From an uncultured Caldilineaceae bacterium (GTDB taxonomy: Bacteria; Chloroflexota; Anaerolineae; Caldilineales; Caldilineaceae), in assembly GCA_951813625.1 (NCBI GenBank), contig CATOTS010000054.1:1-62766 (forward strand): a DNA stretch of 62,766 nucleotides. The letters run 5' to 3'. The first letter of the stretch is position 1; every line of letters starts with the position of its first letter. A model generated the notes under the pieces. It did not search any database. It saw only the letters and a program-made list of their open reading frames with translations, and had not been told where the DNA came from. The translations under genes and the position numbers were made by a program. Positions 53,034-61,679 of this stretch are shown in pieces.

Positions 53034-54047
53034 TTACCCCGGCGTCCGCCCCAAAAACAGATCGCGGCCTGCCACAAGCGCCTGCATTTTGCGGTCGGCG
53101 ACCGAACGCGGCAGCATCCAGAAGCCGCAGTCGGGGTGGACCCACCTGACCCGCTCCGCGCCCAGCAGGTCGACCGCATTCTGGATACGACCGGCCACCT
53201 CGTCGGCGCTCTCGACCTCGTTGTCCTTGATGTCGATGACCCCAATCCCCAGAGCCACGCCCTCGCGCAGGTCGGTGAAGACCTCCAGCTCATCGTAGCC
53301 GCGGCGTGCGAACTCCAGCACCAAATGGTCCACGTGCAGCTTGTTGAGGAAGCCGAGCAGGTTGGCCCAGAAGCCCTTCTGGATGCTCTGCCCGCCGTAG
53401 TTGCCGAAGCAGAGATGGAGCGCACGCTCGCCGCGCGCGCCGTCCAGCACATGGTTGATCGGCTCGTGCACCCAGGCGGCGTCCTCGGGGTGGCCGGTCA
53501 GGTTGGCCTCGTCCACCTGCAGGACCGGCGCGTCGATCGCCTCGACCTGGCTGCGCAGCGCCTCGGCGATCGCCATCGTCAGGCTGGGAAGATCGCGATA
53601 ATGGCGGTCCAACAGCGTTTTGGCCAGCATATAGGGCGCGGTCACGGTGAACTTGAGCGGGGCCGCGGTCAGCCCTTTGACCATCTGCCAGCTTGAGGGC
53701 AGGTCCATCTCGCCCTCGCTGATCGGCCCCTCCACCACGCCGGCCGGCTGCGCGCGAAAGCCCATGCCCTGCTGCGCGCGGAAATCGGCCACGTCCTGGC
53801 GCCCCATCCGACTGGAGATGCCTCCTAGCGGACGCACGAAATATTCGATCATCCCGTTCGTTTCGGGATGGTTGATATCGAAACGGGTCAATTCGCCGTC
53901 GGAGATCACGTCCAGCCCGGCCAGCTCCTGTGTTTTGAGGACGACAAGAATCGCGTCGCGCAGGTTGGGCGTCGATGGATAGGCGGCCAGCCAGGTCGGC
54001 AGAGGATAGCTGCCAACGACCGTTGTCTTGATTGAGGGTTCGCTCAT
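53034..54047 (-). CDS. MetE C-terminal-domain-like methyltransferase
   Basis: Encodes 337 residues, corresponding to the C-terminal barrel of cobalamin-independent methionine synthase rather than the ~750-residue full enzyme. VVGSYPLPTWLAA, DVISDGELTRFD, VLQVDEANLTG, LHLCFGNYGGQ and VRWVHPDCGFWMLPRSVADR match; the cysteines in LHLCFGN and PDCGF with a histidine are the zinc ligands expected for thiol activation. Stand-alone versions can use methyl donors other than folates. Its last 46 coding bases are duplicated at 52243-52288. Confidence 0.87.
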   Translation of the reverse strand: MSEPSIKTTVVGSYPLPTWLAAYPSTPNLRDAILVVLKTQELAGLDVISDGELTRFDINHPETNGMIEYFVRPLGGISSRMGRQDVADFRAQQGMGFRAQPAGVVEGPISEGEMDLPSSWQMVKGLTAAPLKFTVTAPYMLAKTLLDRHYRDLPSLTMAIAEALRSQVEAIDAPVLQVDEANLTGHPEDAAWVHEPINHVLDGARGERALHLCFGNYGGQSIQKGFWANLLGFLNKLHVDHLVLEFARRGYDELEVFTDLREGVALGIGVIDIKDNEVESADEVAGRIQNAVDLLGAERVRWVHPDCGFWMLPRSVADRKMQALVAGRDLFLGRTPG

Positions 54048-54323
54048 TTCGTGCTCCTGCTGTGGGGGGTGTGAGATGCATTCATACTTTCAGCCAGTAC
54101 GGCGCCGGGGGCGATGACCCGCATCCTGTAAAGAAAAATTGCGCGTCGCCCGCGGACACAGTGTGGAAAATCATATCACGGAACTGCAGTTTCTTTCACT
54201 ACAATGGCTCGCTGACTGGCTCAACTCTGGTATGCCATGCTGTGCATGAGACATTCCCTTTCCAGGACACACCACAAAGTAGGCTAATAGTGGCAAATGT
54301 ACCGGGAGGCGGTACACTATCAC

Positions 54324-54602
54324 ATGATTCAGACATTTCGACATCAAGGACTTCGACGATTGTATGCCCGCGGAGACGCCAGCAGAGTACGGGCTGACCA
54401 AGCGGAGCCGATAGCTTTAGCTTTGGCCGACCTTGATAGCGCCAGCAAGCCTTCAGACCTTGATTTACCAGGATATCGACTTCATCCATTGAAAGGAAAT
54501 CTGAAAGGGTACTGGAGTATTTCGACTTCCGCAAACTGGCGTATCATCTTTCGCTTCCAAGATGATGACGCCTACGATGTCGACTTAATGGACTACCACT
54601 GA
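54324..54602 (+). CDS. higB: HigB toxin (RelE family)
   Basis: Encodes 92 residues from ATG 54324 (MIQTFRHQGLRRLYARGDAS). GYRLHPLKGNLKGYWSISTS and NWRIIFRFQDDDAYDVDLMD are diagnostic of HigB, a ribosome-dependent mRNA endonuclease; here the toxin comes first, as is typical. The antitoxin follows after 15 bp. Confidence 0.92.
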   Translation: MIQTFRHQGLRRLYARGDASRVRADQAEPIALALADLDSASKPSDLDLPGYRLHPLKGNLKGYWSISTSANWRIIFRFQDDDAYDVDLMDYH

Positions 54603-54617
54603 CGCGAGCCGGCAATC

Positions 54618-54911
54618 ATGGCTATGCAAAACCCACCGCACCCTGGCCGCAGCATAAAGGAAAACTGTATCGACCCGCTCGGCCTCAACGTCACTGAGGC
54701 GGCAAAGGTGTTGGGCGTGGCCCGTCATACCCTTTCGCGCGTGCTGAACGGCCGCGCGTCAATCTCAGCGGAGATGGCCATTCGCCTTGAAAAAGCAGGA
54801 TGGTCCAACGCCGAATTCTGGCTGCAACGGCAAACTGCCTACAATCTCGCGCCGGCGCGCCTGCGCGAAGATCAGATACAGGTCGAACGCTACCGGCCGC
54901 AGGTCGTCTGA
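54618..54911 (+). CDS. higA: HigA antitoxin (XRE family)
   Basis: Encodes 97 residues. HPGRSIKENCIDPLGLNVTE, AAKVLGVARHTLSRVLNGRA and SAEMAIRLEKAGWSNAEFWL form the HTH_3 fold of HigA. It binds HigB and represses the operon. It is downstream of higB on the same strand. Confidence 0.93.
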   Translation: MAMQNPPHPGRSIKENCIDPLGLNVTEAAKVLGVARHTLSRVLNGRASISAEMAIRLEKAGWSNAEFWLQRQTAYNLAPARLREDQIQVERYRPQVV

Positions 54912-55053
54912 TCGAGAAGCAGGCGTTCTCTCCCCTCTCTCCTCACGCCCCGGCAACATTAGTTTGTCTTTTTCTGGAAGTTGGTGAACACTTCACCTAT
55001 ACGGCGCGCCGCGGCTGCGCGCAACCCAACCATCACGCCAAGCGCAGGTGACC

Positions 55054-55851
55054 ATGACCAACGAAACCCAGCCCAGTCCAATTGCGGCCTTCCGCGCCCA
55101 AATGACCGCCGGCGGCATCTGTATCGGCGCCTCGATCACCCTGACCGACCCCCACGCCACCGACGCGCTCGGCGATTCGGTCGACTTCTTCTGGATCGAC
55201 ATGGAGCACAGCACGATGACCCTGGAGGCGCTGAGCGGACATCTGCTGGCCGCAAAGGCGAGAAACAGGCCGGCGCTCGTGCGCGTGCCCGGCAGCGCGA
55301 CACCCTTCATTAAACCGGTGCTCGACGCCGGCGCCGACGGCATCATCGTGCCGCAGATACGCTCCGCCGCCGAAGTGCAGGATGTTGTCAACAGCTGCCG
55401 CTACCCGCCGCTGGGCCAGCGCGGATACGGGCCGCGCGTGCCCTCCAACTACGGGCGCGAGGGCGGCAACGCCTTCATCGAGCGCGCCAACCGCGAAATC
55501 TTCGTCTCCGTCCAGATCGAAAACGCCGACGCCATGGCTGCCCTCGATGACATTCTGACCATCCCCGGGCTCGACTCGATCGCGCTCGGCCCCTGGGACC
55601 TCTCGGCCTCTCTCGGACTGATCGGCGAGGTGGAGCATCCCACCGTCGTAGAGGCCATCTACAGCATCATCAGCCGCACGCGCGCGGCCGGCCTGTTCGT
55701 TGGCGCCGGCATGGCCCCCGACGCCCGTTTTGCCCTCGGCATGGCCAAGCGCGGCGTTCAGTGGCTGCAGGTCGGCGACGACACCGGCTACATGATCCTG
55801 GCGATGGACCTGATCACAGCCGCGGTGCGGGCCGAGCACGACGACTCGTAG
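55054..55851 (+). CDS. HpcH/HpaI family aldolase
   Basis: Encodes 265 residues from ATG 55054. VDFFWIDMEHSTMTLEAL, RPALVRVPGSATPFIKPVLD, GADGIIVPQIRSAAEVQDVV, YPPLGQRGYGPR and VQIENADAMAALDDIL carry the metal-binding glutamate and aspartate and the catalytic arginine and histidine of class II pyruvate aldolases. They split or form 2-keto-3-deoxy acids or hydroxy-diacids to pyruvate and an aldehyde. This fits downstream of a sugar-acid dehydratase such as 42716-43768. Confidence 0.9.
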   Translation: MTNETQPSPIAAFRAQMTAGGICIGASITLTDPHATDALGDSVDFFWIDMEHSTMTLEALSGHLLAAKARNRPALVRVPGSATPFIKPVLDAGADGIIVPQIRSAAEVQDVVNSCRYPPLGQRGYGPRVPSNYGREGGNAFIERANREIFVSVQIENADAMAALDDILTIPGLDSIALGPWDLSASLGLIGEVEHPTVVEAIYSIISRTRAAGLFVGAGMAPDARFALGMAKRGVQWLQVGDDTGYMILAMDLITAAVRAEHDDS

Positions 55852-55886
55852 GTTTCAGTTTCTGGTTTTGAGTTGTTAGTTGGAGG
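55852..55886. repeat. Heptameric short tandem repeat (GTTTTGA type)
   Basis: GGTTTCA, GTTTCTG, GTTTTGA, GTTGTTA and GTTGGAG follow the aldolase stop. Confidence 0.65.
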
Positions 55887-55888
55887 GT

Positions 55889-55913
55889 GGCGCCCGCTTC
55901 TTCGGTGGGCGCC
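55889..55913. terminator. Hairpin between convergent genes, possible terminator
   Basis: GGCGCCC at 55889-55895 pairs with GGGCGCC at 55907-55913 across an 11-base loop. It lies between two converging genes. No T-run follows on either side, so a terminator function is only possible. Confidence 0.4.
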
Positions 55914-55938
55914 TATTGAGCGGGTATGTGAGGGGAGA

Positions 55939-58900
55939 CTATTGATTACCCTCTACTATCTCGCCCAATAGCCAAAATCTTTGCCCGCCTTCAAAAACAA
56001 GCTGATTTATCAGGGCTTCTGTTTTCACTTTCGTTGCTGGATTTCGATAGAGCGTCTTAAATGCTTCGATCCACATTTCATCCAAATCCCAACGCATAAT
56101 CGTCTCCTGACGACCGCCGCGTACGCCGCCTTCAAGCAGATGCAGCCGCGCTATCTCAAGGGTATCCTCCGGAGCTTCTTGCGCGAGCCGTACGCTTGAC
56201 TCCCTCAGGTCATTTTCGCTTTCCAAGACCCCTTTTGACTTTTCAAGCGTCTTCCTTACTCGCGGCGCAAGCCAGGCGGGCGCAAAGATCCCTTTCTGAA
56301 GATTGATCCAAAGACCAAACCCCCTGAACGTTTCGAGATTTTCGTGACTCTTAAGTAACCAGTCCCAGAAATCTCTCAACTGCTGCTTGCCTTCCGGATG
56401 GCTCTCAAAAAAGTCATGCGTGTCACTCCGGAACACGAATTCTTGTCCAAGATAGCTGACAAAGTGCGCGTGCTGTTTAGGACTGTCCTTTTCCCAAAAC
56501 GCCCTGAACAAAGGGTGGTCGAATCCAAACTCCGCCTCACAGTACAAATAGGCAAGTGCAAAATGTTCAGCGATGCCCTTGTCCGGGTCCGTGACATGCT
56601 TTTGGTGTTGCGGGTAGTCGTCATCTGTCAATTCCAATCCCCGCCAATAGAGATTCTGGAATTTTGGATCTCTAAACATCTCGCTGTACAGACCATTGGT
56701 AAGGAAACCTTCCCAGGCCGTAGTGCTCAGATACCTTCTCCCTGGTTCCTGTGAAAATATCTGAAGCAATAGCTTGCGACACCAAGCCAAATCCCGAAAG
56801 TAGAAACTCGGAAGAAACCGGCCTACCATGGACATCAACCCGCGTGTGCTCTCTCTCTGGATCATACGCTCGTAAATTTGCTTGACGTCATCTCTCAAAT
56901 GTGGGCCGTCATTTTCGGCAAAAGAGACAAGTGTCACGAATGCTCTACCGCGCACGGTCTGAAAAGCCATAGAAAACGGATCGTTGAGCCACCTGCTTTC
57001 TGGATCTTGTTCCATTGCACGAATATCCAACGCATCCCGAGGCGTCTCGTCCTGCTCTACTTCCGGGGAGGGTTGGGGATGAGTAAGAAGATAGTCGATG
57101 ACACCAAGAATCTGGTCGCGAAACTTGCTTAACTGGATTAGCGAACGCCCATCTTTTTCCGTGAACAGATCTCGCAAGACGTCGGCGGAAACCAGGTGAA
57201 CTGCATCCCAACTTGCATACCAAAAACCATCAAGTTCTCTATTGCCGCGCCCATAAGGGACTTCCTCACCCGATGCTCTGATTTCCTCCAAAAGGTCTAT
57301 CACACCATCCCAGTTCGCTTCTGCCGCAGTTTCCCTGTTATCCCTGATTGTCTTTTCGATTCCGGCAAGATACTCATATGTGTAGTGGGGGTCGAGTAGG
57401 TCCCTGTCGAAGAATTTCTTAGCACCAGCAATATATTCTTGCAACCGAAGCGGCATATCGTCTTTGATGAGGTTGCCTAACCCACTCGCGTTCAGGGGGG
57501 TGTAGAAGTCATCAAATGAATTCTGCGCATTGAGCTCTTCCGAACTCCACTCCTTTCGCAGTCTCCTGGCAATCACGTCGATTGAGAGTTGCCCGAACTC
57601 TTCCTGGGTGATGGGCGCCTTCGGAACAACCCCTTTGAACTCGCCGCTTTCGGGAATGGTTGATTGTGGCTCGTATTCCGGATCAAGCTTGAATCCTGCT
57701 GCCCGCGCCTGTTCTTCCAAGTCAGGATTATCGATGAGGAAAGGAAGTGTCAGTGAAAGAATACGTGAGCCTGTAACCAGTTCGTATTCGGGCCGCTGGC
57801 TGAACATTTCGATAGTGCGCTGCAGGAAAACTCGCCGATCTTCGGCGGACAAAACGGGGAATCCTCTGCGTAAAGCTTTCTGAAACTCTCTCGATTTCGT
57901 GATTTCGTAAGGCCGCTCCACCGCAAAGATTCGGGAAAAACCCTTTAGCAGTTCCTTTCCGAAAACATCCGGCCTAAGACTCCAAAAATAAAGACGAAAT
58001 CGCCAAGTAACACTGCTGTCCTTTAACGTTGCTACATATTCCTCAAATATCTTTCTCGCGCTACTTTGGTCAGAATTCCCTTCCCCAATGAGACGATCGG
58101 CCAATATCGTGAGCACGGCAGCGAGTTCGCGGACTTCCCCTTGAAACGAGTGGGGCTGTCCCTGTCCCAATTCCAACTCAAAGAAATCTACGTCCAAGAG
58201 CGAAAACCTATCAAGCACCGCAAATGGCATTGAGTTGGCTGGCCGTGTGCGGATTTCCTCCTCAAGTAAATCCAAATCAATCTTCTGTTCACGGTCACTA
58301 TCACTTTTCTGCGCGCCTAACAGCACGACTTCGGCCATCACGTCAGTCGCCAAAGCAAACGCATCTTCCGCGTACTCCTCACCCACATCAGCCAATCGAC
58401 GAAAAATATCTGTGCGCGGGAGATTGTCAAAGTAGAAAGGGTTATTGCGATTACGGAGCACGCTTTCCATCTCATCTTTGCTGCGTACGGCCAGGACAGC
58501 GCCAGTAAGTACCAACATGCTCGGGTACTCCTCGGCCTCGGAGAGCGTGGTCAACATCTCTTCATAACCGAACACCGACTGGTTGGATTCTTCCAACAAA
58601 GGGATCCATCGCTCTCTGCGAATCTTCTCTACCATGCGAGCTAACTGCTTTGGCGGAAGGCCCCTGCAAATCCGATAAAAGGAGTACGCTACCTGTTGGC
58701 TCCTTGTATCCGTGGATATGCGAACTTCGAGCATAATGTCCACTACTCTGGCCGGACGTTGTTCCGCCATACGCACAAGGTAGTCGAGTTCCGGCGGTCG
58801 GTACCCGTTTAGAGTTGAATCTTCTTCCTTTAAGGGATCAAGAAGGCCATTCTGCCAGAGCCAATCTAGCCACCGTTCGTCGGCCCTGGCATAGAAATAG

Positions 58901-58977
58901 CGACGAGCATCAAGGTTTGCCTGGATGAGACCCTGAAGTCGCTCTTTTTCCGCTGAAAGTGGGGTGTGTACAGTCAT
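55939..58977 (-). CDS. Large helical protein of a HEPN-like two-gene cassette
   Basis: Encodes 1012 residues. No Walker motif, nuclease motif or membrane helix is visible. The chain is helix-rich with recurrent aromatic blocks (DARRYFYARADERWLDWLWQ near the start, ELDGFWYASWDAVHLVSADV in the middle, RWDLDEMWIEAFKTLYRNPA near the end), which suggests a solenoid scaffold or recognition protein. Its start is 15 bp after the stop of the small HEPN-like gene, so they form an operon. The pair lies between two metabolic genes whose 3' ends point at it, and is distinctly AT-richer. I do not recognise the family; a phage-sensing role is inferred from the partner and context. Confidence 0.6.
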   Translation of the reverse strand: MTVHTPLSAEKERLQGLIQANLDARRYFYARADERWLDWLWQNGLLDPLKEEDSTLNGYRPPELDYLVRMAEQRPARVVDIMLEVRISTDTRSQQVAYSFYRICRGLPPKQLARMVEKIRRERWIPLLEESNQSVFGYEEMLTTLSEAEEYPSMLVLTGAVLAVRSKDEMESVLRNRNNPFYFDNLPRTDIFRRLADVGEEYAEDAFALATDVMAEVVLLGAQKSDSDREQKIDLDLLEEEIRTRPANSMPFAVLDRFSLLDVDFFELELGQGQPHSFQGEVRELAAVLTILADRLIGEGNSDQSSARKIFEEYVATLKDSSVTWRFRLYFWSLRPDVFGKELLKGFSRIFAVERPYEITKSREFQKALRRGFPVLSAEDRRVFLQRTIEMFSQRPEYELVTGSRILSLTLPFLIDNPDLEEQARAAGFKLDPEYEPQSTIPESGEFKGVVPKAPITQEEFGQLSIDVIARRLRKEWSSEELNAQNSFDDFYTPLNASGLGNLIKDDMPLRLQEYIAGAKKFFDRDLLDPHYTYEYLAGIEKTIRDNRETAAEANWDGVIDLLEEIRASGEEVPYGRGNRELDGFWYASWDAVHLVSADVLRDLFTEKDGRSLIQLSKFRDQILGVIDYLLTHPQPSPEVEQDETPRDALDIRAMEQDPESRWLNDPFSMAFQTVRGRAFVTLVSFAENDGPHLRDDVKQIYERMIQRESTRGLMSMVGRFLPSFYFRDLAWCRKLLLQIFSQEPGRRYLSTTAWEGFLTNGLYSEMFRDPKFQNLYWRGLELTDDDYPQHQKHVTDPDKGIAEHFALAYLYCEAEFGFDHPLFRAFWEKDSPKQHAHFVSYLGQEFVFRSDTHDFFESHPEGKQQLRDFWDWLLKSHENLETFRGFGLWINLQKGIFAPAWLAPRVRKTLEKSKGVLESENDLRESSVRLAQEAPEDTLEIARLHLLEGGVRGGRQETIMRWDLDEMWIEAFKTLYRNPATKVKTEALINQLVFEGGQRFWLLGEIVEGNQ

Positions 58978-58992
58978 TGGTTCCTTGACAGC

Positions 58993-59514
58993 CTACTCAA
59001 GTTCTGAGGGAGGACCGCCTCTAATCAGTTGGTCGATCTCCCTATGCAGATCGAGCTGCCGAGTCAATGCTTGACCCATAGATACTTCAAAATCGGCCAA
59101 AAGGAGTTCAAACTCTTCACTGCTAACTGAAACGCTATAGTGATGTGCCAAATTGCTTAAACGCCCATATACCCTCCCTACTTCCACTATGAGCGTGTCA
59201 AAAAGTGCGGACCCGTATCTTTGAAAAACCTCTTCTTTCCGATCAGGCACACTTTCATGCCTAGGGCTCCAAAGAGGATAAAGAATCTCCCGTAGAGAAT
59301 GCGCGGCTTGAGCAATCCAGTCAGGATTGTTCCGACACTCTGCTCGGCTTGCGAAAATTGCCCCGCGAAACATTTCGGAAGGTGGCTTCACATCGGACTT
59401 GTAGGGATCGTACAGTTCATCCAAACGCCGACACAACTCCTCTTGTGCGTATGTTAAGCGGACTGGCCCTAGAGAAGTGTTGCCTACAGGCGTTTGCAGC
59501 GGTTCCTCAGTCAT
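58993..59514 (-). CDS. Small HEPN-like protein
   Basis: Encodes 173 helical residues. MFRGAIFASRAECRNNPDWI, AQAAHSLREILYPL and a late VGRVYGRLSNLAHHYSVSVS are typical of a HEPN-like family recalled from defence islands; R118LSNLAH124 fits RX4-6H, though the residue after R is not the usual polar one. The C-terminus LHREIDQLIRGG recurs in that family. It precedes the 1012-residue protein by 15 bp. If the HEPN site is active, it is the ribonuclease effector and the large protein its sensor; if not, it may be a structural partner. Confidence 0.55.
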   Translation of the reverse strand: MTEEPLQTPVGNTSLGPVRLTYAQEELCRRLDELYDPYKSDVKPPSEMFRGAIFASRAECRNNPDWIAQAAHSLREILYPLWSPRHESVPDRKEEVFQRYGSALFDTLIVEVGRVYGRLSNLAHHYSVSVSSEEFELLLADFEVSMGQALTRQLDLHREIDQLIRGGPPSELE

Positions 59515-59648
59515 AATTTCGGGGGACTCCTCTTCCTAACCACGATCTGTCTAACCTATTATACACCACCTGGCCTGCCCCCTTCGCGGCTTAAATTTGG
59601 CCAGCAGAACCGAATAAAGAAGTTTGCAATTCAAGCAAAATTCCCTCC

Positions 59649-60725
59649 TCAACCTTCCCAGTCCGGTATCTCCACCACCTGCCCGCCTTGCAGCGCGCTC
59701 TGATGCGCGCACAGGCCGGGCAGCGCCATCCGCAGCGCGGCGTGGATATCCAGCGGCGGCCGCGTGTCGTCGCGGATACAGGCCAAAAACGCCTCGATCA
59801 TCGAGTACTCCGCGGTGCCGTGGCCGCCCTGCAGCGCCTCGGCCGGCGCGTCGGTAACATTCTCGGTGACCGGCATCTCGATCATGTTGCGCAGATGCGG
59901 CACCGAGTCCAGCCAGGCGTTCGTCTGCAGCGGGCTGACCGGCGGCCGCGAGGTCTCCAGCACCCCCTTCGTGCCGTAGATCGAGTAGTAGTGGAACATC
60001 GGCTCGCGCGTGATCCCGAACGCGACCAGAATCTTGATCACGCCGCCGCTCGCCGTCTGTAAGAGCGCAACCTCCACACCGGATCTGGCGCGGCCGGGCA
60101 GTTCCTCGCTGCCGCCGGCGACGCGCATGCCGCTGGCCGCCACGCAACGCTCGCCCGTCACCTTGAGCAGCGGACCGAGGCTGTGCGTACAGTAGTGGAT
60201 GGCCGGCATCGACGCGCGCCACGCCGGTGAGCCGTCCGCATTACGCAGCAGATGGCGCGTATCGTGAATGTACTCCGCCTCGGCATACGTGAAGCTGCCC
60301 AGCAGACCGGCGCGCCACATCTCCTGCCAGCTCAGTATATGCGCCCAATAGCAGCAGTTCTCGGCCAGCATGAACTTCTGGCGCGGGTGCGCCTCCACCG
60401 ACTCCAGCAGCTCGCGGCACTCGTCCAGCGAACCGGCCAGCGTGACCTCCTGCAGCACGTGGCAGCCGGCCTCGAGCGCGGCCGCGCTGTGCTGGCAATG
60501 CAGAGGCACCGGCGAGGCCACGAAGACGATGTCCAGCCCCTGCGCCAGCATATCTTCGTAAGCGGTGTGCTGGCTGGCCTGCGGAAAGCGCGCGCCGAAC
60601 CGTTCCAGCGCGCTCGCATCGATATCGCAGCCGGCGGCAACGGAGCAGTCCGGCATGAGGTCAAAAACGCCCGCAGGGCCAAGACCGCGCCGCAGCCCGA
60701 CAACGCCAACACGATATGTGCGCAT
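59649..60725 (-). CDS. Gfo/Idh/MocA family oxidoreductase
   Basis: Encodes 358 residues with GGAGA upstream of the ATG. The N-terminal Rossmann part (YRVGVVGLRRGLGPAGVFDL) has an unusual glycine motif (GLRRGLG for GxGxxG). DIVFVASPVPLHCQHSAAAL, HVLQEVTLAGSLDEC in place of the usual EKP, and AENCCYWAHI follow. The missing EKP lysine suggests this member may not be a standard NAD(P)-linked sugar dehydrogenase. The C-terminal domain (FTYAEAEYIHDTRHL, GGVIKILVAFGITRE, YYSIYGTKGVLETSRP) is normal. Confidence 0.85.
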   Translation of the reverse strand: MRTYRVGVVGLRRGLGPAGVFDLMPDCSVAAGCDIDASALERFGARFPQASQHTAYEDMLAQGLDIVFVASPVPLHCQHSAAALEAGCHVLQEVTLAGSLDECRELLESVEAHPRQKFMLAENCCYWAHILSWQEMWRAGLLGSFTYAEAEYIHDTRHLLRNADGSPAWRASMPAIHYCTHSLGPLLKVTGERCVAASGMRVAGGSEELPGRARSGVEVALLQTASGGVIKILVAFGITREPMFHYYSIYGTKGVLETSRPPVSPLQTNAWLDSVPHLRNMIEMPVTENVTDAPAEALQGGHGTAEYSMIEAFLACIRDDTRPPLDIHAALRMALPGLCAHQSALQGGQVVEIPDWEG

Positions 60726-60729
60726 AGGG

Positions 60730-61165
60730 GATCTCCTTCAAAAACGAGGAAAGAATCGAGAGGAACGAGGGCCTTGTTTTCCTTTGTACGCATCGACGGC
60801 GCTGGACCGGTCGCCATCAACCCGAGCGCGGCCGCGTGGATGATCATGCCGGTCAGAATCGAGCGCTGGTTGTCGGGGCCTGCCGGGTTGGATTTGAGCC
60901 GGGCGATGAAGCCGCTGCAAGTGCGGAAATCGACGATGGCGCATACTCCATCCCCTCGAAGCCCTCCATGTGGCAGCGCTCGCAGCGGTCCGAACCGATG
61001 ACGGCGAAGTGCAAGTTTGCTGCCGAGCGTCCCCCTGGTGTTGTCACATCCGCGTCCTTCACCGACATCCTTCTGATGTCATGCTGAGTTTTTCCGCGTT
61101 CAGTCCCGTAGTACACTCAGGAGCAGAGACGGGCTTCACAAAGTCGGTCGAGAAGCGTGCATTTA
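60730..61165. other. Intergenic region without a convincing gene
   Basis: Several short overlapping frames on both strands, none with recognisable motifs or ribosome sites. A minus-strand stretch (SDRCERCHMEGFEGMEYAPS) has a CxxC but no wider support. It is probably decayed sequence. Confidence 0.4.
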
Positions 61166-61167
61166 GC

Positions 61168-61401
61168 GTGAAAACAACTCGTTAATTCGAGGAGCAGGTC
61201 CTGCGCAAACGGCCATACTTGAAACGAACCTGGTGCGAAATGGTGTTGGCCGAACCGATCCATTGCTAAGCGCAACCCGAGGATGATCGCATACGATTTT
61301 GGGGATTTGTTCCAGAACTCGGTACCTATTTGCGCGTGATAACGTTGGAAGACGGCGAGACCGTTCACAACGCATTTCCCGACAGAAATTTCAGACCATA
61401 G
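61168..61401 (+). pseudogene. Toxin partner of DUF2283 with two nonsense codons
   Basis: From GTG 61168 one frame reads MKTTR, stop (61183-61185), FEEQVLRKRPYLKRTWCEMV LAEPIHC, stop (61267-61269), then AQPEDDRIRFWGFVPELGTY and LRVITLEDGETVHNAFPDRN to a final stop. The three pieces stay in frame and match, from memory, a small ~75-residue toxin family found before DUF2283 genes. Two substitutions are enough to explain the loss. The antitoxin 14 bp downstream is intact. Confidence 0.65.
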
Positions 61402-61415
61402 CCACAGATAACCCT

Positions 61416-61631
61416 ATGAAATTCCATTACTACCCTGACACCGATTCGCTCTATATAGAACTTTCCGAAAAGCCGAGTGCGAATTCCACAGAGGTTGCCC
61501 CGGGAGTCATTCTGGATCTTGACGAGGAGGGTCAGCTTGTCGGCATCGATATCGACCATGCCAGTCAGATTGCCAATCTGTCGACACTCGAAGCAAAGTC
61601 GCTGCCGGTCCAGACCTTAACACTCGTTTGA
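61416..61631 (+). CDS. DUF2283 protein, orphan antitoxin
   Basis: Encodes 71 residues from ATG 61416. MKFHYYPDTDSLYIELSEKP, APGVILDLDEEGQLVGIDID and HASQIANL are the full DUF2283 pattern. Members are antitoxins of small upstream toxins; here the toxin at 61168-61401 is broken, leaving an intact orphan. Confidence 0.88.
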   Translation: MKFHYYPDTDSLYIELSEKPSANSTEVAPGVILDLDEEGQLVGIDIDHASQIANLSTLEAKSLPVQTLTLV

Positions 61632-61679
61632 TTTCAGTTCCAGTCCTCGTGGACATCCCGCATACGTGATTGTTCATCC

